Shown here: in pieces, positions 19,240 to 26,812 of the stretch
Numbering within the stretch: the first letter of the stretch is position 1
Layout of the letters: each line of letters opens with the position of its first letter
NCBI RefSeq assembly: GCF_002104475.1
Contig: NZ_NBOF01000005.1
Coordinates: forward strand, 310,001 to 374,000
Reading direction: 5' to 3'
DNA from: Cognaticolwellia mytili
GTDB taxonomy: Bacteria > Pseudomonadota > Gammaproteobacteria > Enterobacterales > Alteromonadaceae
DNA: 64,000 bases
Notes under the pieces: generated by a model
The model's input: only the letters and a program-made list of their open reading frames with translations
The model's database searches: none
What the model was told of the DNA's origin: nothing
Program-made: the position numbers and the translations under genes

Positions 19240-20001
19240 TTATTTTTCTTCCGCTGTAGCTACTGCAAAACGAATACCATTAACTTTCGCCGAAGATTCA
19301 CTTTGATTACGTAATTGTGCCAAACGATTAATTTGGCCCACTGAGCCTAACATTGCGTGAATTGGAATAAATAAACCACGTTTATGAAAGTCTAATACTT
19401 TATCATCACTTAACGCTTGAAGTTTCTTTTCATCAATGCCGTAAAGTCCAACAAGCTTTTTACTTTCACCTGAGCCGAAACTAATATTAAGCTCAAGTTC
19501 CATTAATAATTCGTTATCTAGTAATTCTTTAATGAACTTTTCATTCATCACTTCATTGTCATATAAACGACCTAGTGACTCTTGTACACCTTTGAAAAAT
19601 TCAGTGTCGTTACCTTCAGCGTCGAATAAGCTGTGCTCTTTATCTTCACCAACGAATTTGTTATCTAAATCAACACAAGCCGTTAAAGTTTTTTCTTTTT
19701 CTGGATCTAAGCCCAAAGAAAATGGTGCCATAGAAATGCTTTGAGGAATATATACCGCATTCCAAGAGCCTTCTTTATGGTATAAATTCTCGCCCGCTTC
19801 AAGACCTAACATTGCCACACTGCGGTAACGCTCTGACTCTTGATCTTTCACTAGTACAATCGGGTAGCTCGTTGCAGCTTGTGCATATTCGGCAGCAGTG
19901 ACTGGCGCAATATGTTGATTAGCAACATGTGATAAATCACGTTTTTCAGAAATTTTAATGTTTTGATGAGTTTCTTTTTTAATTGGGGTAATGTTAGCCA
20001 T
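19240..20001 (-). CDS. SapC family protein
   Basis: 253 residues, recognised as SapC family by the N-terminal HVANQHIAPVTAAEYAQAATSYPIVLVKD, the centre LGLEAGENLYH and YIPQSISMAPFSLGL, and the C-terminal IDEKKLQALSDDKVLDFHKRG. The name comes from an S-layer-linked protein of Campylobacter. In marine gammaproteobacteria the family is widespread, often beside TonB receptors and tryptophan halogenase-like genes, and its function there is not known. No signal peptide, so probably cytoplasmic. It is monocistronic with its own terminator. Confidence 0.85.
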   Translation of the reverse strand: MANITPIKKETHQNIKISEKRDLSHVANQHIAPVTAAEYAQAATSYPIVLVKDQESERYRSVAMLGLEAGENLYHKEGSWNAVYIPQSISMAPFSLGLDPEKEKTLTACVDLDNKFVGEDKEHSLFDAEGNDTEFFKGVQESLGRLYDNEVMNEKFIKELLDNELLMELELNISFGSGESKKLVGLYGIDEKKLQALSDDKVLDFHKRGLFIPIHAMLGSVGQINRLAQLRNQSESSAKVNGIRFAVATAEEK

Positions 20002-20192
20002 GAATAAGTTCTCTTTATACTGCGTCTATAATAGTTGTCGTTTTTGACACTTTTTTCTTGTTGATAATAGTTATGGAGACGCGCACTAACGCTTTCAATG
20101 GTATAATTGAATTAATATCAATATTATCTTTAATGCTTTAAATCATCGGCAAAAGATTAAAAATAAACTTCACTAAAACAACAAATTAAGCT

Positions 20193-20492
20193 ATGACTCT
20201 TTTAAATTATTTTTGTGCGTTTTTACTTATTGTTAGCCCTGTTAGCTGGGGATTACCAAAAATAACTGTCACTTATAACGTGACCGCAACAGGTTTTACT
20301 CAAGTTAGAGTTAGAAATGAAACATTAGAGTCCCTAGCTTGTTATGTTGCGATCGATGGCTTTAAAAAGAAATTTAAGCTGAATCCTAAAACGAGTTCAC
20401 AATGGATAACTGCAATTGACACTCGCTACAATTATCGAAACTTTAGTACTTGGTGTGATTATTTAGATATTCATCCTGAATATGATAGTTAG
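20193..20492 (+). CDS. small secreted protein, function unknown
   Basis: 99 residues with a signal peptide (about 1-20, cleaved after SWG). The mature part begins with a beta-rich stretch (KITVTYNVTATGFTQVRV) and has two cysteines (in LACYVA and TWCDYL), likely a disulfide in the periplasm. I recall similar short proteins in Alteromonadales but cannot assign a function. It is transcribed alone, divergent from the SapC-family gene. Confidence 0.7.
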   Translation: MTLLNYFCAFLLIVSPVSWGLPKITVTYNVTATGFTQVRVRNETLESLACYVAIDGFKKKFKLNPKTSSQWITAIDTRYNYRNFSTWCDYLDIHPEYDS

Positions 20493-20784
20493 CAGAAATA
20501 TTAAGGACTCCTGATCTTTCTTTAGTGATTCAATTAAAAGGTAAGATCACCTTAATTAAGACAAAAATAAGATGGTTTTGTTTTAGTTTCAGCCTTATGA
20601 GCAATACCTTGTTTTAACGTTAGCGGCATTAGAGTTTCATTTATTTGAAGCAATCGAACTTCATGTACTTTAGCTCCACTAATATTAAAATCATTCAACG
20701 TTTCCTAAAGTTTCTCTGCCAATAATAAGCTGTACCATAATTTCTCCATAGCGGTATTCCAAGTCCAGCCCTCACAACTACAAA

Positions 20785-20799
20785 TGATAACAGTTATCA
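20785..20799. promoter_or_regulatory. Fur-like 7-1-7 palindrome
   Basis: TGATAAC-A-GTTATCA, a perfect dyad that matches the 7-1-7 Fur core (TGATAAT-N-ATTATCA) at all but the two innermost arm positions. It directly abuts the -35 element at 20801, an ideal place for repression. Confidence 0.6.
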
Positions 20800-20800
20800 G

Positions 20801-20829
20801 TTGCGTTACGTTTTGTAACTTATTATAAT
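20801..20829 (+). promoter_or_regulatory. sigma-70 promoter of the outer-membrane protein gene
   Basis: TTGCGT, 17-bp spacer, then TATAAT, about 50 bp before the ATG at 20879. Confidence 0.65.
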
Positions 20830-20878
20830 CTCCTGATAACAAAAACCTCTCTCTTTGATACATTTAGGCTTTAACAAC

Positions 20879-21865
20879 ATGAAACTGAACTTTAATACCA
20901 TCATGGCTGCTGCGATATCTGCAGCAACTTTTACCGCATCTGCTGGCGAAAATCTTTGGGTTTACGCAAAAGGCACCGATACACGCCCAGCAGGCAGTTA
21001 TGAATTTAAAATTGCCGATACCATTCGTTTAGACAAAAACGCTGGTGATCACTACACGTTCCACGATATTCGCCCTGAAATTGAATACGGTGTAACTGAT
21101 AGTTTAACGGTTGCTGTTGAAGCTATTATTTTTGATCATGACTACGATGTAGGTTCAGAAGCAGAAGGCGCACCTTGCCCAATGTGTGAAGCTGGCGACG
21201 GCACAGGTAAGTTTAGCGATACGCAATTTGCAGGTTATGAACTTGCTATGAAATACAACGTATTAAGCCCTTACAAAGATGCTTTCGGTTTTTCTTACGG
21301 CTTAGCATATGAACGTCGCGACAAATACCGCTTAGATGGTGCAGATATCGATCAGAATTCATTTGTTGGTACATTATTTTTTCAAAAAGATTTCTTAGAT
21401 GACACTGTTGTAACAGTGCTAAATATTAAGACTGAATTTGAACGCAGAAAATCAGGTACAGTTGTAGAAGATGAATTCGCGATTGATATTGCCGCAGGTA
21501 TTTCTTACCGCTTCGCACCACAATGGTTTGTTGGTTTAGAATTTAGACATCAGTCAGACTACTTAAACCCGCAAGACAAAGCTGAAAAAGGTAACACTGA
21601 AGACGGCTTTGATGCTGATGGTTACACGATTGGTTTAAAGAAATCTAATTTTGATCTAGGCGATTTCCGCATTGGTAGCCAACATCAACGTGGTAACTAC
21701 TTTGGCCCAACACTACATTTTGCTGAGCAAAAATGGTGGGTAACAGGTGGCATTTTATGGCAAATCAGTGGCGGTGGTTCAGAGCATGCAGATGTTCGTA
21801 ACGGCCGCAACTGGGATGAGCATGAAAAAATGCACATCGGTTTATCATACGGTTATGAATTCTAA
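20879..21865 (+). CDS. outer-membrane beta-barrel protein (DUF6662-like), function unknown
   Basis: 328 residues from ATG 20879, chosen because it gives a compact signal peptide (MKLNFNTIMAAAISAATFTASAG); the upstream TTG would add eight odd residues. The mature protein has alternating aromatic beta-strands and ends in the outer-membrane signature YGYEF. A CPMC pair near residue 109 (in GAPCPMCEAGDG) could bind metal or form a disulfide. I think it belongs to the DUF6662 group of barrel proteins, role unknown. It is the first gene after the Fur-like promoter, and a terminator-like hairpin separates it from the flavoprotein gene, so it may be expressed at a different level from the genes behind it. 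Confidence 0.75.
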   Translation: MKLNFNTIMAAAISAATFTASAGENLWVYAKGTDTRPAGSYEFKIADTIRLDKNAGDHYTFHDIRPEIEYGVTDSLTVAVEAIIFDHDYDVGSEAEGAPCPMCEAGDGTGKFSDTQFAGYELAMKYNVLSPYKDAFGFSYGLAYERRDKYRLDGADIDQNSFVGTLFFQKDFLDDTVVTVLNIKTEFERRKSGTVVEDEFAIDIAAGISYRFAPQWFVGLEFRHQSDYLNPQDKAEKGNTEDGFDADGYTIGLKKSNFDLGDFRIGSQHQRGNYFGPTLHFAEQKWWVTGGILWQISGGGSEHADVRNGRNWDEHEKMHIGLSYGYEF

Positions 21866-21893
21866 AAAATTTAAGCACTTAGCTTAATTCGAT

Positions 21894-21930
21894 AAGGCTT
21901 ACAGATCCCAACTAATGGACTGTAAGCCTT
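21894..21930 (+). terminator. intra-locus terminator/attenuator
   Basis: AAGGCTTACAG and CTGTAAGCCTT form an 11-bp perfect stem with a 15-nt loop, followed by TTGCATTTTT. The interrupted T-run suggests partial termination before the FMN-binding gene at 21965. Confidence 0.6.
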
Positions 21931-21964
21931 TTGCATTTTTATCAATCACAAGTAAATTACAATC

Positions 21965-22516
21965 ATGAGTATGTTACGTAGACGGTTTTTAAAAGGCTTA
22001 GTTGCTACCGCAGCAACTTTTGCACTTCCTATCCAAGTTGCTTTTGCAAAGAACTATTTAACCATAGAGCAGGCACAGAAAATATTATGGCCAGAGCAAA
22101 AGCTGACATCAGCACCTGTGGATTTGACAGAAGAGCAAGCTGACTTAATTGAAGACCTGTCAGACATTCGTGTTCGCAATCACCATATTAATGGCTGGCG
22201 TTCAGAAGATGGCGGTTGGTTCATTGTTGATCAGGTTATTGGTAAGCATGAAAATATCGACCTAGCTGTAGCAATAAGTGCTGAAGGTAAAGTCATGGGT
22301 ATAGAAGTATTAACCTATCGAGAAACTTACGGCGACCAAATTATGCACCCCAAATGGCGCGCACAGTTTCATGGTAAAGACAGCAGTGAATTCCTCAAGC
22401 TTGATAAACAAATTAGAAACATTTCTGGCGCTACCTTATCGTGTCGTCATGTAACCGACGGTATTAATCGACTTAACCATACGTGGTCAAGTGTGCTTAG
22501 TAAAATAACACTGTAA
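21965..22516 (+). CDS. Tat-exported FMN-binding domain protein
   Basis: 183 residues. The N-terminus MLRRRFLKGLVATAATFALP is a twin-arginine signal, so the protein should be exported folded. The FMN_bind domain covers about 65-175 and ends with SGATLS (154-159); Thr157 is the expected site of covalent FMN attachment by ApbE. The gene is followed 12 bp later by apbE, the matching transferase. Together with the four-helix and Rieske proteins downstream it probably carries electrons on the periplasmic side of the membrane, plausibly to ferric substrates brought in by the TonB receptor. The electron acceptor is inference. Confidence 0.85.
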   Translation: MSMLRRRFLKGLVATAATFALPIQVAFAKNYLTIEQAQKILWPEQKLTSAPVDLTEEQADLIEDLSDIRVRNHHINGWRSEDGGWFIVDQVIGKHENIDLAVAISAEGKVMGIEVLTYRETYGDQIMHPKWRAQFHGKDSSEFLKLDKQIRNISGATLSCRHVTDGINRLNHTWSSVLSKITL

Positions 22517-22528
22517 TAGGCACTTGTT

Positions 22529-23395
22529 TTGAACCAAGTTAGTATTAAACGTTGCCGACCACTATTAGGGACTTTTGTCGAAGTAAACCTAACAGCAAAA
22601 ATGTCGGAAAAAGCACTAATACATTGGTCAAATATGGCGTTTGATGAAATTGAACGAATTCATCAAACGCTAAGCTTTCATCAGCTTGATAGTGAATTAT
22701 CTGCTCTTAATATCGCATTAATAACTGCACCTAATGCTCAATTTACAATGTCGGCTGATTTACAAAACGTGGTCACTTTTGCTCAGCAGGTTTTTGAACA
22801 CTCGAACGGTTATTATGACATCAGTATTGCTGCTCCGTTGGTGGCTTCGAAACATTTACCTGCTCATTTATTTACAGATAAAGCCGCATTATTAGAGCAA
22901 CAATTTGGCTGCTTTGCTGATGTAAACCTTGAGAGCAATTTAATTAGTAGCACTAAGCCAATATTTTTTGACTTGGGTGGCATTGCCAAAGGTTACGCGG
23001 TTGATCAAGCCATATCTTTATTACCTAATGAGATTACGGGCAGCATCAATGCCGGTGGTGACTTGCGAGTAATTAACTGGCAAAAACAAAAGGTTGAGAT
23101 AAAATACAGCCAGCGTAACAGCGCCTTAAAAAAGTTACCTATGCTCAATACAGCCTTAGCGAGTAGCGGTAGCTATTATCAAGAAAATGGCTCGCAATAT
23201 TTTGACCCAAAAGCCAAATGTTATGTAAAGGTTAACGGTAGCACCTCCGTTTTTGCCGACAAAGCCATGGTTGCAGATGCATTAACCAAAATTATTGTAT
23301 TGATGAATCGCAAGGATGCTGAAAAAGTACTAAATCATTTTAACGCCAAAGGCATTAGCATTAACCGCTTTGGCTTTAGTCGCCGTATAAATTAG
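22529..23395 (+). CDS. apbE: FAD:protein FMN transferase ApbE, no signal peptide
   Basis: 288 residues of the ApbE family, which move FMN from FAD onto a Thr of target flavoproteins. Recognised: RCRPLLGTFVEV (8-19), DLGGIAKGYAVD, INAGGDLRV, ASSGSYY and the Mg-site segment VADALTKII. The start codon is TTG at 22529: no ATG or GTG lies between it and an in-frame TAG at 22517, and the conserved N-terminus begins right after it. There is no signal peptide or lipobox, unlike typical periplasmic ApbE. Since its likely substrate next door is Tat-exported, flavinylation in the cytoplasm before export makes sense. Confidence 0.9.
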   Translation: MNQVSIKRCRPLLGTFVEVNLTAKMSEKALIHWSNMAFDEIERIHQTLSFHQLDSELSALNIALITAPNAQFTMSADLQNVVTFAQQVFEHSNGYYDISIAAPLVASKHLPAHLFTDKAALLEQQFGCFADVNLESNLISSTKPIFFDLGGIAKGYAVDQAISLLPNEITGSINAGGDLRVINWQKQKVEIKYSQRNSALKKLPMLNTALASSGSYYQENGSQYFDPKAKCYVKVNGSTSVFADKAMVADALTKIIVLMNRKDAEKVLNHFNAKGISINRFGFSRRIN

Positions 23396-23404
23396 AGTTT
23401 TATC

Positions 23405-23887
23405 ATGTCCAATGTCAGTCGTAAAATTGCTAAAAAATACCGTTATTTATTTTACGGTTTTTTAAGCTTAAGTGTTTTTAGCGGTAGTGGTTTCTGGTTA
23501 TTAAGAAACTTCGCTATGGTAGAAGGGGACTTTGGTCCTGAGTCGCATTTTTTGCAATATCCCTTTTTGCAATTACACGGTTTTGCGGCATTTATGATGC
23601 TAATGGCACTCGGTAGTATTTTTACATCGCATGTTTCAAAAACATGGACACTTGGTAAAGCTAAAAAATCAGGTATTACCCTGATGAGTTTTATTATTTT
23701 TTCGCTACTATCAGCCTATAGCCTTTATTATTTGGTGGGGGAAGATTGGCATACTTTACTGGGTAATTCTCATGCAGTTGTGGGCTTACTACTACCAACT
23801 CTTTTAATCGTACATATTAAAATCGCTCGTAAATCTCGTAAGAAAAAAGCACATTATCATTCTAAAACAAAAAAACGAGCACATTGA
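23405..23887 (+). CDS. four-helix membrane protein with paired histidines, candidate b-type cytochrome
   Basis: 160 residues with four predicted membrane helices (about 14-34, 53-76, 90-111, 121-140). Histidines fall inside or at the ends of helices 2 and 4: His58 and His76, His123 and His137. Two His per helix, on opposite membrane faces, is the pattern of di-haem b-type cytochromes. The family is not one I can name. It is encoded between ApbE and a Rieske protein, overlapping the frame of the latter, so a quinol-to-periplasm electron transfer role is a reasonable inference. The C-terminus is strongly basic (KKKAHYHSKTKKRAH), placing it in the cytoplasm. Confidence 0.75.
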   Translation: MSNVSRKIAKKYRYLFYGFLSLSVFSGSGFWLLRNFAMVEGDFGPESHFLQYPFLQLHGFAAFMMLMALGSIFTSHVSKTWTLGKAKKSGITLMSFIIFSLLSAYSLYYLVGEDWHTLLGNSHAVVGLLLPTLLIVHIKIARKSRKKKAHYHSKTKKRAH

Positions 23888-23892
23888 TCGCA

Positions 23893-24288
23893 ATGAAACG
23901 TCGAGAATTTTTAAAAACGGCCTGTTTAGCCACGGCCTGTATACTTCCTGCCTGTAAAAGCACAGTAAAATATGCTGATGCGATACAACAAGGAAATAAG
24001 CTCGTGGTCGATAAAAGCTTATTTTTAGCAAACAGTATTGTCACCATCGCTTATAATCAACATGGTATTGGTATTACTAAGTTAGATGACAATACCTTCG
24101 CCGCATCATTACTCACTTGTACTCATCAAGGTTGTGCTGTTTCTGTAGAAGAAAATGGTTTTATTTGCCCATGTCATGGCGCACGTTTCAATAATGTAGG
24201 GCAAGTGACTAAAGGCCCAGCAGAAGAAAATCTAACTAGCTTTATTACCAGCAACAATCAGCAATTTGTTTACGTTCATTTATTGTGA
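23893..24288 (+). CDS. Rieske [2Fe-2S] protein, Tat/lipoprotein-like N-terminus
   Basis: 131 residues from ATG 23893; an upstream TTG at 23884 overlaps the previous stop. The N-terminus MKRREFLKTACLATACILPAC combines a Tat-like motif (RREFLK) with a lipobox (LPAC, Cys21). The Rieske domain has CTHQGC (76-81) and CPCHG (92-96): cluster ligands Cys76, His78, Cys92 and His95, with Cys81 and Cys94 able to form the disulfide of bc1-type Rieske proteins. It probably sits on the outer face of the inner membrane, receiving electrons from the four-helix protein encoded just before it. Confidence 0.88.
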   Translation: MKRREFLKTACLATACILPACKSTVKYADAIQQGNKLVVDKSLFLANSIVTIAYNQHGIGITKLDDNTFAASLLTCTHQGCAVSVEENGFICPCHGARFNNVGQVTKGPAEENLTSFITSNNQQFVYVHLL

Positions 24289-26243
24289 GCAATTACCTGA
24301 ATAAACTTATGAAAAGCTTAATCCTATGTCATTTAATGCTGATATTTTTCTGCGCTAATCCTTTAGCCGCTCAGCATTCTGACAACTCGAAAAGTGCTGA
24401 TAGCAATATGGGCACAGACACTGCTATTGAAGTGATGACGATTTCACACTCAAAAACCGTCAAATCACTCGATGATGTTAGAACCAGTGACAATATATTA
24501 ATTTATCCTGAGCAAATTGTTAGCGCCCAAAACACAGTTGCCGATTTAATTTCACAAAGTGCTGGTGTTAACCTTAATGGCCAAGGGGGACTATTTCAAA
24601 GTTACAATATTAGAGGCTTTAGTCGTGCCAGAATTAAAACGGAAGTTGACGGCATTCCAATCATCACAGACCGCAGAGCAGGAAATTCTATCGCCTTTAT
24701 TCCGGCAGAGTTAATCTCAGAGGTTTATATTCAAAAAGGGCCACAATCAACGCTTTATGGCTCTGATGCAATGGGCGGTGTCGTTAGTATTTCAACACAA
24801 TCACACGAAACATCTGCGATTAGTTTTGCATTACAACCGCAAGATAACGCCAAACATTTATCTGCTAATTTTGTTGGTGACACCATCAATGCTAGCCTAG
24901 TCACTCGAACTGCAGATAATGCAAAATCAGCCCAAAATGAACAAAGCAGCGTAATTCCATTAAACAGCCAATACCAACAACGTGCCGCAACACTTTCAAG
25001 TGAATTTAGTTGGCACGACATTGATATTTTTGCATCTGCCATTGTCAGTCAAGGAGATGATATTGGCAAAAGCTCAATCACCTTCCCGACAGAACGCATT
25101 AGCAACTATCCGCAAGATGATCATCTGCTATCACAAATAGAATTTTCATCTGCTGGGCAATGGAAGTTTAAGCTCTACCAACATCAGCAGCAGTGGCAAA
25201 CCAATGTTACTCGTCTTGATGATGAGCAAAATATTTCTCGTCGTAATGTCACCGACTATCAATCAAATACTTACGGTGCTTATGGCTCATGGTTAATCGA
25301 TAACACCGTTGTCGGGCTTGAATGGCTTGGTCGTTACAATATTGAAATTAGCGAACAAGAATTTTCTGCAACCAATGAATTAGCATGGCAACATCAAATG
25401 ATAAATGCAGATGAAGACACGTTCGCTGTATTTACCTTACATGATTGGCATTTTGACGACTTTACGCTAGCAACGGGAGCAAGGTACGATCAAATTAAGC
25501 TCAAACAATATCAGCAAATAAAAGAAGAGAGCTTCATCTCGTTATCGGCAAATGCTAGTTACCAACTATCAAAAAACACTGCGATGAGCCTACAACTAGC
25601 CAATGCCTTTCGTTTCCCGACCGTAAGTGAGTTATTCTTTTCTGGCGAAACCCCTAGAGGCAATACCCAAGGTAATAGCGAATTAACACCAGAGAAAAGT
25701 ATCGGATTACAATTTTCACTTACTCACCATATTAACGAAAACGTTAGCGCGAGCTTCAATAGTTATCATTATAGAATTGATGATTATATTGAACGCTATA
25801 CACAAGACAATGTCCGACGTTATCGTAATAACCAACAAGTCACCATCAAAGGGCTTGAAATAACCAGTCATTGGCAAATTAATCCGCACTGGCAATCAAC
25901 TTTCGGCTTTCAATGGCAACAAGGTCAAGATGACGATAATTATATTGTCGACGACGGTATTCCAAAAGCATTTAAATGGTCGTTAAACTGGCAAAATGAT
26001 AGTATTAGTATTCGCCAGCAGTTAAGTTATCAATTTTCACAACAAGATGTCGGCGCCTCTGAAATCGCGCGAGAAAGTGAGCTTATTTGGCATACTGAGC
26101 TCGATTATCAGGTAAACAACAATTTGCAGCTAAGCTTTTCGGTGATTAACTTAACCGACAACTTATACAAAAGCTCAAGCGATGAAGATGCAGCTTATCA
26201 ACCAGAAAGAACCTTGAGTTTCAAAGGTGTTTGGCAGTTTTAA
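24285..26243 (+). CDS. TonB-dependent receptor, siderophore/iron type
   Basis: 652 residues. A GTG start at 24285 overlaps the Rieske stop (GTGA), suggesting coupling; an ATG at 24309 also gives a good signal peptide (MKSLILCHLMLIFFCANPLAA). The plug has IRGFSRARIKTEVDGIPI and IQKGPQSTLYGSDAMGGVV; the barrel includes ANAFRFPTVSELFFSGETPRG and ends in VWQF. Length and plug resemble ferric-siderophore/haem receptors of the FepA/CirA type. Placement in a locus with a Fur-like box and redox proteins supports iron import with reductive release. Exact ligand unknown. Confidence 0.85.
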   Translation: MSNYLNKLMKSLILCHLMLIFFCANPLAAQHSDNSKSADSNMGTDTAIEVMTISHSKTVKSLDDVRTSDNILIYPEQIVSAQNTVADLISQSAGVNLNGQGGLFQSYNIRGFSRARIKTEVDGIPIITDRRAGNSIAFIPAELISEVYIQKGPQSTLYGSDAMGGVVSISTQSHETSAISFALQPQDNAKHLSANFVGDTINASLVTRTADNAKSAQNEQSSVIPLNSQYQQRAATLSSEFSWHDIDIFASAIVSQGDDIGKSSITFPTERISNYPQDDHLLSQIEFSSAGQWKFKLYQHQQQWQTNVTRLDDEQNISRRNVTDYQSNTYGAYGSWLIDNTVVGLEWLGRYNIEISEQEFSATNELAWQHQMINADEDTFAVFTLHDWHFDDFTLATGARYDQIKLKQYQQIKEESFISLSANASYQLSKNTAMSLQLANAFRFPTVSELFFSGETPRGNTQGNSELTPEKSIGLQFSLTHHINENVSASFNSYHYRIDDYIERYTQDNVRRYRNNQQVTIKGLEITSHWQINPHWQSTFGFQWQQGQDDDNYIVDDGIPKAFKWSLNWQNDSISIRQQLSYQFSQQDVGASEIARESELIWHTELDYQVNNNLQLSFSVINLTDNLYKSSSDEDAAYQPERTLSFKGVWQF

Positions 26244-26284
26244 GTGTACATGTAACAACAGACAATTTTTAACTATGAGTAACA

Positions 26285-26812
26285 ATGAACTTTAATAGAA
26301 TTAACCGCAGCACCCATAAGTGGGCCAGTATCGTTATTGCGCTACCATTTTTGATCATATTGATCAGCGGCATTCTATTGTTACTTAAAAAAGATGTGGA
26401 ATATATTCAACCAGCAAGTGCTAAAGGCAGCGTAAAAAACCAACCAAGCATCAGCTTTGAGCAAGTATTAATAATTGCAAAATCAGTTCCCAAAGCAAAT
26501 ATTGACTCGTGGCGAGCCATCGACAGGTTAGATGTTCGCCCAGGAAAAGGTATTATAAAAATAAGAGCAAAATCAGAATGGGAAATTCAAATAGATGCAA
26601 CGACGGGTGAAATACTTAAAACCGCATATCGTCGCTCAGACTTCATAGAACAACTACATGACTTTACTTATTGGCAAGACAGCGCAAACTTGTGGTTTAC
26701 ACTGCCACTGTCAATTGTGCTACTGCTCATTTCAATAACTGGCATTATTTTATTCTTTTTACCGTATTACAAGCGTTATAAAAACCGCCAGCGTATTAAA
26801 GACTATAACTAG
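26285..26812 (+). CDS. PepSY-domain membrane protein
   Basis: 175 residues: TM1 (about 13-35), a periplasmic PepSY domain (about 48-130, ending WEIQIDATTGEILKTAYRR), and TM2 (about 140-162) with a basic C-terminus. Short PepSY/PiuB-like membrane proteins are frequent beside siderophore receptors and are thought to help reductive iron release or transport. It follows the TonB receptor by 41 bp and is the last gene of the locus. Its stop codon overlaps that of the convergent ketosynthase gene by four bases, so there is no room for a terminator between them. Confidence 0.8.
   Translation: MNFNRINRSTHKWASIVIALPFLIILISGILLLLKKDVEYIQPASAKGSVKNQPSISFEQVLIIAKSVPKANIDSWRAIDRLDVRPGKGIIKIRAKSEWEIQIDATTGEILKTAYRRSDFIEQLHDFTYWQDSANLWFTLPLSIVLLLISITGIILFFLPYYKRYKNRQRIKDYN

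Larger units (their letters stand above)
20493..20878. other. intergenic region, 386 bp, with possible decayed ORF
   Basis: The right end holds a Fur-like palindrome and a promoter. On the minus strand from about 20770 to the stop at 20552, a frame with coding-like composition is broken by one TAG at 20705-20707 (SLLLAEKL before, ETLNDFNISGAKVHEV after). This may be the tail of a dead gene. I do not recognise the family. Confidence 0.35.

Noticed and set aside
23804-24047. Two minus-strand ORFs opposite the Rieske gene
   Set aside because: Antisense shadows of conserved genes with implausible composition.
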